Below, piece after piece: positions 38,248 to 49,984 of a stretch of 64,000 nucleotides of DNA. The translations under genes and the position numbers were made by a program. This DNA is from Maea johnstoni (lineage: Eukaryota > Annelida > Polychaeta > Spionida > Magelonidae), in the NCBI GenBank assembly GCA_963942565.1, contig OZ012684.1:72126895-72190894 (forward strand), in the 5' to 3' direction. Each line of letters starts with the position of its first letter. Positions within the stretch are counted from its first letter, which is position 1. The notes under the pieces are model-generated. The model was not told the DNA's origin, did not search any database, and was given only the letters and a program-made list of their open reading frames with translations.

Positions 38248-39338
38248 CAAGATGTTTGGTGACGTACCTGCCCCCTTTTCTAGGTACTAATTACTGTATG
38301 GCATCACACACCGTTGGCTGACTGGCTGAGGCTGGCTGGTTAGTTGGCTGGCCATGCAAGCCGTGTAGGGCTAAATCAAGATGGATGGCTACAGTGATTC
38401 ATTGCAACTTTGCTGCAAGTCTGCTGCTGCATGCAGGAACGGTGTGGACGGGCAAAGCAGTTCCATTAACGACAACATCCCCTCTAACCACTTTTCATCT
38501 ACCACTAGGAAAATCTCTTGCCACCAGACACGAACAGATGGGACCCCAGGAGAGTGCTAGTGTTTCCCTGTGCACAAAACCAAATGATAAGGATAACAAC
38601 AATCCTGTTTGAACCACCCCTTGGTTTCTTATTATGCAAGTGACGATACTGTTTAAATTCCATGCATTTTTGACTCACAGTCACGTATCACAACTACAGT
38701 TACCAAAGGTCTCTCTTCATCAATTTTCTTTGGCATTCTGTTTCAATTTGGTTATCTTTGATAATTTACACTATCTCTGAAAGCACCCTGTTTGTGTCTG
38801 TATATACTATGAGATGTTTGTGTATTGGCACTGTCTTAAATGCACCAACTTCTTTTCTAGTCAAATTATGTGGCAAACTTCTTCCTGTTTTTTACTCTAA
38901 ATATGTTTGATGTTGTGATGATTCAATCGATTATGGTATATTTATCATAGATTTGGTAATTGTTATGATCATTCATGCTTACTTCCATGATACTGCAACT
39001 TAAGTTATGTTCTGTTAATGTCCTTAAGTGTAAGAAATTCAATAGCGTTGTTAAATTGTAAATCTATAAGTAAATATCAACCAACTACATGTATTATGTA
39101 TAAATGCTAAGTTGATAGGGGTGGAAGATTTTGGCTTTAAATGCTTTGCTTTGCCTCACTCCCTCCCACCTTCGCCATCATCAAATTGGTGCTTGTCCGA
39201 CCCCCAACCCCATTCCACGTCCATAATGATCCCACCCCTTATATTCAAGCCATAGGGAAAAGTAAGCCCCTGCTTCCCAACTACTCTATTTCTACTCACT
39301 TATGATATTTAATGTTTTGATTGGCCATACGAAGACCT

Positions 39339-39464
39339 CCTGATGGACTCTCTAATATTTTTGTCATGTTTTGTCCATTTGAACATCAATTTACTCCTGA
39401 TGGACTCTCCAATTTTTTGGCATATTTTCTTCATGTTTTGTCCATATGGACATCAATTCACTTG
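39339..39464. repeat. 57-bp-offset tandem duplication
   Basis: CCTGATGGACTCTCTAAT at 39339 and CCTGATGGACTCTCCAAT at 39396. Both are followed by a T-rich block, CATGTTTTGTCCAT and GGACATCAATT/GAACATCAATT. The second copy has about 12 extra bases. Confidence 0.8.
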
Positions 39465-40470
39465 ATGTTTCCCCACTGGCCATTGAGAGATAACAGCAGC
39501 AGTTGGTGCATGCCCTCTCTTCAACTCTAGACCTGAGAAATCCAGTTCAATTATGCATGTGTTGTGGGCTTCAATTTAACCTACGGAAAGAGTGGTATTG
39601 CATGAATAAGATATAAGTTAAGTCAAACACTAACTGCATTGTTCAAAGATTGCATTGTTTTAGGTTCACTGATGGGATGGGATGGGATTTTTGCATTTTT
39701 ATTGATGGATTGTACTGTGGGCTATAAGGAATCAATATACTCACATGCTCGTTCTGGTAGATTGAGTACTAATGATTTAATATTGTCCCTCACTGCCAAG
39801 AATATGATTTTTCATTAGAAATAGATTATCTATAAGGTTCAGTTCCTAACTTTCGCGTTTTGGATATCATAAAACAAGGAACTGGTCATTGGTCTTTATT
39901 AAAGATTGCTGTAATTTCATGTGTTCATCATTGGTCTGTTTCACTTTGCTTTTTGGACATCACCTTTAAATATCCCTATTGTTCATGAGAAATCTACTTA
40001 TATTACCTAGTATGATCTTGGAATGTTCATCTATGATTTTTTGAATATCTAAGTTAATTACTTGTAAATTTGTTATTTGATTTAGTAACAATTTTACTTT
40101 CTTTTTGTCCTTGTCATGTTTCTTAAGTACAAGCTGTTGCCCAATGCCATTGGGCCAATGGAGTTCTGCGTTTTCATTTAATATTAACAGCCAAATTACC
40201 AGTATCCATTGTTTTAACCAAATTTTGCCCATTGTCTATGAAAAATCATGTTCTACAGATTGTATAAACATGGTCAAAGGGTGATCTGTTGAATGCCAGG
40301 TCTTTCCCCCACCACACCACCATGATGGTGGTTTTGTGTGTTGTTATTTCTGCACTGTTTTTACCTCCCTGATTTTGTGACCATGCATGGTGGTTATAAG
40401 AGGATTGCTGCATCTTGGCCTGGATAAGGGAGAGCCTGTTTGAAGTGGTAATGAACCGTCACTATACCTC

Positions 40471-40963
40471 ACAGTATAGTACAGTACAGTGTGGTACAGT
40501 ATCGTATAGTACACACCATAATCTGGAATCATACTGTACAGCCCAGTCCTGTAACGTACAGTGCAATAGCATTTGGTGCATACATTGTAGTCCTGCATGG
40601 CATAGCATATTTAATGTTATGGTATGGTAGAGTCCAGTTTAGTTCTGTCCAGTACAGGACTGCATTGTATACCCATAATTGGTCAATTGTATGCGCAGTA
40701 TTGTTCAGAACTGTATGGTCCAGTATGGTACAGTCCAGTTATGTATAATCCGTATGGTGTAGACCATATTGATTATATTGACTGAATTGTATAAACAGTA
40801 TTGTCCAGTATGGTATTGCCCAGATTGGTTCTGTTCAGAACTGGACTGCACTTGTTGACTTGTCCAGTATGGTGCAGTCCAGTTATGATCAGTTCAATGT
40901 GGTACAGTACGGTACTATCCATCATGGTACGGTACAGTGTGGCAGGGTATGTCAGGGTACGGT
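40471..40963. repeat. Degenerate pentanucleotide array (NAGTA / GTACAGT type)
   Basis: About 490 bp dominated by 5-bp steps such as CAGTA, TAGTA, TGGTA and CGGTA (for example CAGTATAGTACAGTACAGTG). The array is broken by short unique blocks near 40520, 40580 and 40770. Frames on both strands are rich in Tyr, Val, Gln and Ser only because of the repeat. It ends about 190 bp before the exon at 41150. Confidence 0.85.
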
Positions 40964-41149
40964 AGGGTGCTTGCATGGGCTTGTGGTGTTGACCTGGATG
41001 GTGGAGGGCTGGAGGAGGACTGGAGCGGAGGAGAAGGAGGAGGAGCGATCTCATGGGCTAACATGATGCTGTTTGTCTTTTCTCATGTGCCATCCATCCG
41101 ACAGCCCTCGGAACCATCCCAGAAAAACAACAACATAATTCTTTTCTAG

Positions 41150-41338
41150 CTGTTACTCGCACACCACCACCACGTCGTCCAACCAGCCGACAGTCAGATC
41201 AAACCATGTCCAGCACGGAGAGCTCTCCTAAGCGTAAGCAACGCCCCCATAGCATTGCTGGCAGACTGCCTAACTTTGCCCAGCCTACTGCAGCCTTTCA
41301 GGCTAGAACTGGCCGACCTGTGGAGCGCTCACCTACGG
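41150..41338 (+). CDS. MAP7: MAP7-family protein, exon b
   Basis: A 189-bp exon, phase 1 in and out: TTCTTTTCTAG|CT GTT ACT .. CCT ACG G|GTAACA. It encodes a basic, Pro/Ser/Arg-rich stretch: VTRTPPPRRPTSRQSDQ, then SSTESSPKRKQRPHS, IAGRLPNFAQPTAAFQ and ARTGRPVERSPT. It continues the proline/serine linker between the microtubule-binding region and the MAP7 domain. The many S-P and basic motifs would suit phosphorylation that tunes microtubule binding, as known for this family (inference here). The acceptor has a good T-rich tract. An in-frame ATG at 41206 is internal and not taken as a start. Confidence 0.8.
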
Positions 41339-44300
41339 GTAACAACGTCTTGCCTTCTCTTCCACAGCATGGAAATTCTGCATTCACAAAAAAAAAACGC
41401 AAAGCAAAAATCACCTCAATCAGAAAATCAATGCATGATGCATGCCCAATTGCCCATTCGTTATTGCCTTATTTCTCTAGTATATCGGACCATCTTGTTT
41501 TCTAGTTAGTGCCAAGTATCAGATCTAATGCATGCACCTTTTAGTGACGTAAGAGAGATGTTGTTTTTGCTCCACAATTGATTGCTATAGTCATGTAGGT
41601 CCATCTTAATTGAAGAAAGTCAGGATGTGTAGGCACAGAACTCAATTTTTTTTATCAGACTAGCGAACTATAGGAACACCTCCTTAAGATACTTGTGATC
41701 TAACTGCATCTGCTGCCTTGTGTGCCAATCCTTCTGACAAATTATAGCTAATTTGAAGGCTCTCCGTAGTTAAATTTTAAATTGGAATTTTCTGAGGTTT
41801 TCTTTTCAATTTTTTTTCGCAGCACGAAGCCTGGATGATCATTAAAACAGCAACCTCTAGATAGTTTAAAATAATGCACTGGCAGAATCTTAACTTCAGG
41901 GCATTCAATACCAATACAATTGTTCAATAAGTTTGAACTTAAGAAAATCATTCTTTTGTTTACTATTGCATTAAGTATATTCCTACACAGAGCTAATATC
42001 AAATGTTATATTAGATGACTTCACAACTTCATTTATGCAATTCATTATTATTTTCAATAACATTTTGTTTTTGTTAGCTCCAATTAACTCCATCCCATTA
42101 ATCAAACCAATCAGGGCCAACTCTTGACACCTTTTGTGCACATACATAGCAACCATTTATTGAAACTGTTTTCGCCACAGTCTACGCACCAGGGTCACAT
42201 AAAGACATTTGGTTTGAACACAACTGATTTTCCTCTCTATTCCTGGTATCAATCAATCCAATTGCAGGCACCTGCACAATCTTATCAGTTGCACATCAAA
42301 GCAGAAAGACATTAAGTACTATCCTTGGACAAATTGTTGGTAACCCTTTTGTGCTTAAATTGCATTGGTGGTTTGATGGGGAAAAATATTTCACGTTACG
42401 GTCAATTAAGGGAAATGTATGAAAGAAAGTTAATTTTTTTCCCTTTTTTCAAATAAACATATGAAATGTTGCTAGATTCAAGCAAAAAGGGGAATGGTAT
42501 TAATCTTGTCACCAATGCACAATGTGAAGAAATGCTTGATACAGAAGATGTTTTTGAGGAAATATTGAAATAAACAGGTTTTCTTTTCACCACTGCCTAA
42601 TTGAACGCCATATTGAGTAAGGTTTTCGGTGCATGTGTTTGCCTACATACATTCTGTATGTGGTAACAGCAAATTGACTGAAGCCGATAATCCCTGTGTT
42701 CAGATGTGAACTCTGCATGGCAAGGCGGCAATATTGGCATGCATAGAAAAGCCATCATCGCCTGCTAGTAGACTAACTAATGACACATGCAGACAGCTAG
42801 ACACAGACACACAAACAAGACACAATAATAACAATAAGGATAATACTAATAATACTACTAATAATAATAGTATTAGTAATAATGATATTAATGATAATAA
42901 TAATGATTATGATAAAAATAATAATAGTGATAATAATAATAAAAATGATAATAATAATGATAGTAATAATAATGATAATTATCATAACTTATAATAGCAA
43001 ATGATATGAGTAATAAGATGAATGGATACATAAACAATTTAACTAGGAAAAACATTTAAGCATTTTTTATTTTTCCGATAAGGTTTTGATTCTTCAACAA
43101 AATGTGTTAAAGAGAATTGTCATCTTGTGTTATGTAATTTAATGTATGTAGCTTAGCTTTGCTTAAACTATATATGTGTTAGTGTGCGGGCAAGTGAGAT
43201 TTCATCTCAGTACCCCAAGCTTGTGTGTAATTTAGGGGAATCCTGGTGCTATATGTAGTGCTATGTGTAGAATAGTCCTCTGATCCACAGCAGTCAAAGC
43301 AAAATAGCAATAGAAAAAGAAAGTTGCTTAACTGCATTTTGTTTTTGCAAGAGACTAGCAATAACTTTAAATAGAAAAAAGACTGCCTTTTATTGTTACA
43401 TTAAAACATTTTTTGTCCTTTTTTTTGTAAATAAACAGTGTGTATTTTATCGGGATTAGTTGAGCCTTTAGTATGGTTGCTTTTATTTCCTATTGATATT
43501 TTGTTTTCCTAGTCGTTACTCAACATAATGTTTGCATTAGTTGTGAAATGGGCCTTATTCCCAGTTGCCATTTAGCCTGATATTGGAGCAATGATCCTGT
43601 GAGCCTTGAGATTACTGTGTGCTGGCTCCTGGGTAAATCATCATCCCAAGTGTGATCTTCTATCTTGCCAGAGTAATGAACCAAATTATGCCTCAGCAAA
43701 TAATCAAGTGAATATTTTTTTCTAAGCATTACAAACTTACCGAGATAATGAAGTCTGAAGAAGCACCACAATAAAAAAAATCTCCCTTTTTCATTTAGCA
43801 ATCAGTATTTTACAATTTAAAAGTGAATAGCTTAAAACTGTCTTTGTGTTGGACAAATTTAAAAACTTTTTAATGATTATGTTTTGTATATTTCTTGATC
43901 TAGTAACTAGTTTTATGAAAACTTCAGAATGAATTATGTTTAGTATGATTCCTTAATTTACTTAATGTTTTCATTATGTCATTTTCCTGTTAGCTAAGCG
44001 CTGATTATGGAAATTCCAAATTCCTAATATCAATTTATTTAATGAAAAATATAAATAAAAATGTGAATAACTAGGAGAAAGATCATTTTGTGCTTTATAT
44101 AAAAGCACCATTGTGATACTGCTGCACAGGCTGAGCTGCTGCTAATGATGGGTTAATGCTGTATTATTGGCAGACTGGCCCAGTATGGTAGGAGGCACTG
44201 ACTCGCAATATGGCCCCAGGCTTTAGGCCGCAGCCAGACACTAGAGTAAACACCACCAACAGGAAATTTGAAAATATAAACGAAATAAGGTCTTTTTGTC

Positions 44301-46606
44301 CTAACTTAATCATTCAACCATGATGTGTACTCACAGTGAAGGTGATAATGATCTGAATACTGGATTTCTAGATTTTTTTAATCCTTTTTTTTCATTATTC
44401 AATATCAGTATTTTGTAATTGCAGCAGTAACAGTTATAATATTCTAATCCTATAACTATTTGATTTATCAGTTAATCATCTATTCTTTTTGCAGAAATGA
44501 AAAGAACATTTATAACAACAAATTCAGTTAGACAATCTCTTCACACTTTCTTTATTGAAATGACAATTCACATGGATCGTTAAGTTTTAGAAATGGGAAT
44601 TTCAATATCCATTACAGAAAATTAAATGGGCTTAAGTTCATTTTTTGCCTTATATCAGCCTTTGATTGGCGTCTTTTGACTTTAATCTTCTAAACAAATA
44701 TTGAATACCTCCTGCCCTTTGTAGAATTGAATAAGATTGGATTATTTCAAATGTTTTCAAAAGAATTTCATTTTGCATGCAAGACCTTATATCAAACAAA
44801 AACATTTCAAAATTAAAAATAAGAACTGCTTTTTACGAAAGACCTCTGCATCAAAAAATGCCTCCTTCATGCTGACTGCAGACCATTTGTCAATAAATCT
44901 ACAGTATCCATCAGCCCTTATTGACAAGTGCCAGCAGAAGCTGAGGCAGACTTGTGAAGGGTGGGGTTGCGCAATTTGATCCATTGAAAATCAATATTGC
45001 ACAACAATAGCACCAGATAAAGCCAAATAAAGGCTCAACACCTCACGCTAGAGGGAATTTTAAAAAAATGCTTGATTGCATGCATGAGAAAATTAGGTTT
45101 GATTTTGATATTTTTTTTTATTCATATCCAAATTCAGTGCAGCAAATATTGCAGCATAGTACAGCATTTTCGCTCAATACTCGACGTCAAAGAATTAAAA
45201 TGTTTTTTCTTTTAAATAGTTGAAAAAAATTGTAAGTTGGGATTATTTTTACCCTAAAGCTCAGCACTTGCAAAATCTATTAAATCTATTTGTTACCCAT
45301 GAAATTATTTATTTTGTTAAACTTATCATATTCTCCCCATTTCTGTTTATAAAATATATTTTGATTTATGGTTTGAATTAAAAAGTAAAAGTGGTGTTTC
45401 TTATTTCAAATTAGCAGGTTTGGAAATCATAAACAGTCAGCAGTTTTTTGGCCTTATTTAGGCCTGCTTTCAATGGCTTCATCCCAGTCACACCATTATT
45501 TCCTTGCTCTATTGTGGCCATCATGAGCCACAGACCAGGGGGAGGGGGGTTCAGATGGGTTTCTGTAGCCGTACTGAGTAGATGTGGAGGTGTCCAGGAT
45601 CAATAGTGGAGCAAAACACAACCTGCATGTATAAACCTGCCCTGCACTCGGGGGGCACCATTCATTCATTATCGGCAGCACTCGAGGCTGGCCTTGGAGG
45701 CTGTTCTCCCAAACTACTTTCTTCTACGTCAGATTATTGTCCAAATTTCACTCTCTCTCATGTGCAGAATTTTCTTTCCTTCTTATTTCAATTTCGGAAT
45801 AAAAATTCTGATTTTACTTCTTGAATGATCAGAGAATAATAAGTATCATTCTTTCATGATTTTCTATTGACAAACCTTCAGTTTACATGGAAATATTATT
45901 TCCAGATATATCAAATTCATTCCAAGAAAAAATATATCTATCAAATGAGAGAGTGATTCTAATAATTTTCTGTCCGTAGTATTTCCATTTTGAATGGGAA
46001 GTTGAAGTCAAATTTAGGGGTAGGTATTTCTATAATCGATAGACAACAGGCCACTTCACATTGAAATGAATGAGCCCCCTAGGTTGGCCCTTCAGCCCCT
46101 CCTATTGCTGCACACTATGGTAAAACTACCCCAAGGCTTCCCCCAACCCATGCATTGATCCCTATTAGGATTTCCTTGCTGTGGCTGGGGCCCCTGTCGT
46201 CACTGCAATTATGACCATTGCCTATTGCCTGATGCTCTTATTGCTCTCATTGTATTACAGTATGCCCCTATTTGTATGTATGACTAACACTTTCTACTGC
46301 TGTCTTGCCAGAGTCTACAGAATGTGCTCTACGGATCTTGGGAATATCAACAGAAATGGACATCTTTGTGTGCAGAGAGTGCCAGCAAATGAAAAACTAA
46401 ACAAAAAAATGTTCAATTACAAAATTCCTTCATTTGAGGAGGAAGATATTTGTTTTGGTTATAGTGATAAAAGAAAGGTCTTTATTTAAAGGTGAATCTT
46501 TAGTAATCTTTTATTGATTTTTTCCTTAATTTTTTTCATCTTATTGTTTATCACTTTCCCGGTATATACTCACGGTAGTCACGATGCAATGGTTTTATTT
46601 TGGCAG
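41339..46606 (+). other. MAP7 intron (phase 1), 5.3 kb
   Basis: AT-rich DNA with one degenerate (AAT)n array at 42.8 kb. Frames near 43.5-43.8, 44.7-45.0 and 45.5-45.8 kb are AT-rich, lack splice-bounded structure and show no family motif. Nothing else is recognised. Confidence 0.75.
42820..42985. repeat. Degenerate (AAT/GAT)n array
   Basis: AATAAT, AATGATAAT and ACTAATAAT units with a 3-bp period. It creates Asn/Asp-rich (plus) and Ile-rich (minus) frames that are not genes. A second array of the same kind lies in the intron at 61.1 kb. Confidence 0.95.
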
Positions 46607-46666
46607 CACCAAAAGCTTCTCCTGTCTTTGCAGAAGAGTCTACGGAGGCAGAAAACGGCACCGATG
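46607..46666 (+). CDS. MAP7: MAP7-family protein, exon c (60-bp symmetrical exon)
   Basis: A 60-bp exon, phase 1 in and out: TTTTATTTTGGCAG|CA CCA AAA .. ACC GAT G|GTAAGC. It encodes PKASPVFAEESTEAENGTD, an acidic Ser/Glu stretch that continues the linker. Both splice sites are good and the phases match the neighbours. Because it is short and symmetrical, it could be skipped without shifting the frame and is a natural candidate for a cassette exon. Support comes from splice sites and phase more than from recognisable homology. Confidence 0.65.
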
Positions 46667-46789
46667 GTAAGCCACAACTTTTCCAGACTAGCCTGCTGCT
46701 CCTGTATTTGCATATACCATCGCTTGTCCTGGCCATTGTCTCTGAATGAACGCAAGGCAGAACTCCTTAGGGATATTCTATACTACAGT

Positions 46790-47310
46790 GCATAGTATTG
46801 TACATGCCTGCACTGCAAGATACCAATGTTTTCATCATTGGTCTGAGCTCCTCATTCCTGGCTTAATGTGATCAGTCGTGAAGCGTACTATATCCTACAA
46901 TGCATGGCTTCTCATGAATTTGTGCATGTTTGCACCAAGAGAAGCCTATGTCTTAGCATTGGTCAGTCTTTCTCACTCGATCTTTACTTCATATGATTAA
47001 TCCCAATCAGATCAGTTACTACTATGCATGGCATCTCATGGAAATGACAAATGCTCCCACCACAAGAAGTCCTATGTTTCAGCACAGGATCTCACTCGTA
47101 GCTTTATACGATTAATTCAAAATCATATATGATATTTCATGTCTTCTCATATGCTTGCACCACAAGAAGCCTAAGTTTCAGCAGTGGAGCCCACTTTTGG
47201 CTCCATATGTTTAATCCTTTTACAATTATATGCTACAATGCTATTGGCTTCTGATGGATCTGAAAAAAGCCTACGTTTCAGCATTAAAGCTCTCTCCTCA
47301 AGGCTTCATG
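46790..47310. repeat. Degenerate tandem repeat, 100-125 bp unit, about five copies
   Basis: A GAAGCCTATGTCTTAGCATTGG-like block recurs near 46943, 47065, 47167 and 47266, with a weaker first copy near 46815. Between these blocks are ATGCATGGCTTCTCATG and TATGATTAATCC-like blocks. The spacing is 122, 102 and 99 bp. Confidence 0.7.
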
Positions 47311-48403
47311 CAATCCCATCCTCATCACTGCAGTAGCAGATTGCAGATTGCACAATGGCATGATGGCTGATACACACTGACTTACCCTCATCTTTCAAGA
47401 AGCTTGTGCTTTTCAAACTCTTCTTGTCCTCAATGTTTCCACTACTCCTCAAGGCTTCATGCAATCAAGAGCCCCTCTTCTTCTCCTCAATGTTTCTACT
47501 TGTACATAGGAAGACTTTTCTCTGTCTCTCTACACTATCCTGCTGGAAGTGTGTCTTCTATAAGACATGGAGGTGTGCTCCATGATCTTACACATACACC
47601 AAGCTATATTGTTGTCTTCTGTCTTGTAATAGACCTTTCTAGGTGTGCCCCTGGCATATTCATTGCATTGTTTACAGGTGTCATATCATGGCCATAAAGC
47701 ATTTAAGTATGACCGAGTCCTGGCTCTATCTACGGCTTAAACATTCCCTTTTTGGCAACCATGCTTCAGTACACTTGTTGTGCTCTGGAACCACTAATTG
47801 TCTATACTGATCTTCATATGTGAATATCCATTGTACTCTGGAGACAATATGCTGATCTCCATACCTCTACATCCATTGTTCTCTGGATTGTATACCATAC
47901 CTACATCATATCTTATATCTAGCTTGTGCTTCCGTCCGGCATTGTCATATTTCTAGCTCTCTTTCTTATCGTTAATAGGCTAATTCCTTCTTTCCAGCCT
48001 TATAGTGTATGTTGTATTTAATGTTTATCGGTGATTTTATCACTGGTTTCTACTTATTTGATTTTGGAAAATCTACTATTCTTTGAATAAAGGGTTGGGT
48101 GCATCATGTTGAAACTGAAGAGGCTGGATTCAGTCAGAAAAGTTTTATGTCAACCCTGAGTATGACCTATTCCTGTAAAAAATCAAAATGGAAAAGTTCC
48201 TCTTTATAGTCTTTTCTGCAATGGAGGAGTTTCTCATACACATACTTTACTGCAATGGAGTACTTGACATACTTTGCAATAGAGATTTCTGACTGCTATG
48301 CATACCTTTAAGTATTCAGGTTGCAGAGAATCGGCTTGTTTAGTGCCCTGCCTGCCTTGTTCCATTGATAACGGCGGGTATTATCAGGGTGATCTATGAG
48401 GCT

Positions 48404-48800
48404 GCCACCTATATTGCAGGTGGCACTGGTGGGCTAATCCCATTCTCTGTGTGCTTTATGTTGGCTCTACTTGCACCAGTGACCCGGCTCAGGTTGCCCC
48501 TCGCCACCCTGTGCTGTAAAGTCTCTGTGTGCCGACTAGCCACCTATATTACAGGTGGCACTGGTGGGCTAATCCCATTGTGTGTGTGCTTTATGGTGGC
48601 TCTACTTGCACCAGTGACCCGGCTCAGGTCGCCCCTCGCCACCCTGTGCTGTAAAGTCTCTGTGTGCCGACTAGCCACCTATATTACAGGTGGCACTGGT
48701 GGGCTAATCCCATTCTCTGTGTGCTTTATGGTTGCTCTACTTGCACCAGTGACCCGGCTCAGGTCGCCCCTCGCCACCCTGTGCTGTAAAGTCTCTGTCT
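48404..48800 (+). repeat. 135-bp tandem repeat, nearly three copies, open in one frame
   Basis: Units start at 48404, 48539 and 48674 (GCCACCTATATTRCAGGTGG), exactly 135 bp apart and about 97-98% alike. The third ends at about 48800 in GTCTCTGTCTAG. Because 135 is divisible by three and the unit has no stop in one frame, a 145-codon frame (48365-48802) spans the array. It reads as a 45-residue unit (TYITGGTGGLIPxxVCFMxALLAPVTRLR..) with a hydrophobic core. No start context, splice sites or family match support translation. Most likely a young minisatellite in a MAP7 intron. Confidence 0.85.
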
Positions 48801-49496
48801 AGCCCCCTAGTACAGCGTACAGCAACAGCGTGTGCATAATCTAGCAGGCCCGCCTACCCACAGGCCGTAGACCTCTCAGTCTGGGCGCACTGTGGCTGTG
48901 CTTTATGGGTGTGGAAGTAGGCCTGACCTGACTCAGGCCATTTGCCCACAATCAATGGTTGCTGCTGGGTCCCAGCTGAATGCCTTGATGCATACAGTAT
49001 ACAGCATACAGTAGTCGGGAGTGCTGATTCATTCTGTAGGTTTTTGTGGCCCTAGCAATGGATGAATTGCTCCTCGAATATTTCCTAGTGTATTTTTGAG
49101 GAATGAATACCCGAGTTGGAAACAAATTCTTGTGTCACTAATAAAACATCATAAGAGTGAAACTCCACCTTATACGCTTGAACAAAAAACATAAAGTTTT
49201 TTATATTTTGTATTTTCTACTTTCAAACCATGCTGTAGCAATTCCTTACCTTCACAAAAGATGGCAGGTTTAAGAAATGCATGGAAGGTTTGATCAAGAT
49301 TATGATGCTTCCGCATTCTAGCAATAAGAATTTTTCCAGCTTTTTGAACCATCTCTTAACGCGCACATCCTGCATTGATTCTGTCTATTCCCAAGATCCT
49401 GCCGAAGCCCAGTGGACCAGGTAAGCAGCATGTTGAAGTGTCTAGTCCCTGTTCATTATGATAACATGTGATTAACCTGTATCGTTTAATCTTTAG

Positions 49497-49984
49497 CTAC
49501 CCCGTCAAAGAGTCGCTCTCAGAGTGCCGAAACCACAGCACGCCTGAAGCCACGTTCTCGCGTCGAGATACAGAAATCCGTGGAGCGTCTCGCCGTACCG
49601 AAGACGCCTCCCAAGGTCCCTGCACCCGCCTCGCCCGAGAAAAAGGATGAGATAAAACGGAAGAATGAGGAGAGGAAGAAACTTGATGAGCGCAGAAAGG
49701 AGGAGGAGCGCAAGGCCGCAGAAAGGAGGAAGGCTGCCGCAGAGGAGCGAAGGAAAGCCGATGAGAAGAAGCGAGCGGAGGAGAGGGCGGAGAGGGAGAA
49801 GAGAGACAAGGAGAAGGCCGAGCGCGAGAGGGAGAAGAGAGAAAGGGAGAAGGAGAAACGAGAGAAGGAGAAGGAGACCTCGGAGGAGAAGAAGAAACCC
49901 ATGCCCAAGGTCCCTCCCGCTGCCCAACCCCTTCCTAAAGCCCAGCTGAAGCCAAAGACCAAAGACGCCCCATCTCCAACAAAG
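49497..49984 (+). CDS. MAP7: MAP7-family protein, exon d (charged Lys/Glu/Arg segment)
   Basis: A 488-bp exon, phase 1 in and phase 0 out: TTTAATCTTTAG|CT ACC CCG .. ACA AAG|GTAAGC. It begins TPSKSRSQSAETTARLKPRS, passes through a proline-rich PKTPPKVPAPASPEKKDE, and then has about 80 residues of almost pure K/E/R (RKNEERKKLDERRKEEERK .. EKEKREKEKETSEEKK). It ends in MPKVPPAAQPLPKAQLKPKT. The charged block is predicted to form a long single alpha helix or coiled coil, as in the linker of MAP7/MAP7D proteins. GC content and GAG/AAG codon choice rise sharply against the intron on each side, which supports real coding sequence. Reverse-strand Leu/Ser-rich frames here are shadows. Confidence 0.92.

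Larger units (their letters stand above)
35118..41149 (+). other. MAP7 intron (phase 1), 6.0 kb
   Basis: Contains a pyrimidine tract (38.0 kb), a 57-bp duplication (39.3 kb) and a degenerate pentamer array (40.5-41.0 kb). A GC-richer patch at about 36.15-36.45 kb has an open frame on both strands but no splice-bounded coding signal. It could be a regulatory element. Nothing else is recognised. Confidence 0.7.
46667..49496 (+). other. MAP7 intron (phase 1), 2.8 kb
   Basis: Carries two tandem arrays (46.8-47.3 and 48.4-48.8 kb). A 25-bp stretch at 49396-49420 is bounded by TATTCCCAAG and CAG|GTAAGC, but its length does not fit the frame of its neighbours (see findings). Confidence 0.7.

Noticed and set aside
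38252-38283. 32-bp candidate exon after the pyrimidine tract (MFGDVPAPFS..)
   Set aside because: The splice sites look acceptable, but entry in phase 1, as required here, gives an immediate stop, and phase 0 entry leaves in the wrong phase for exon b.
40344-41066. Several Tyr/Val/Gln-rich frames on both strands
   Set aside because: All derive from the degenerate pentamer array and a purine-rich block after it.
42734-42994. Asn/Asp-rich and Ile-rich frames, also near 61.1-61.3 kb
   Set aside because: Produced by degenerate (AAT/GAT)n arrays.
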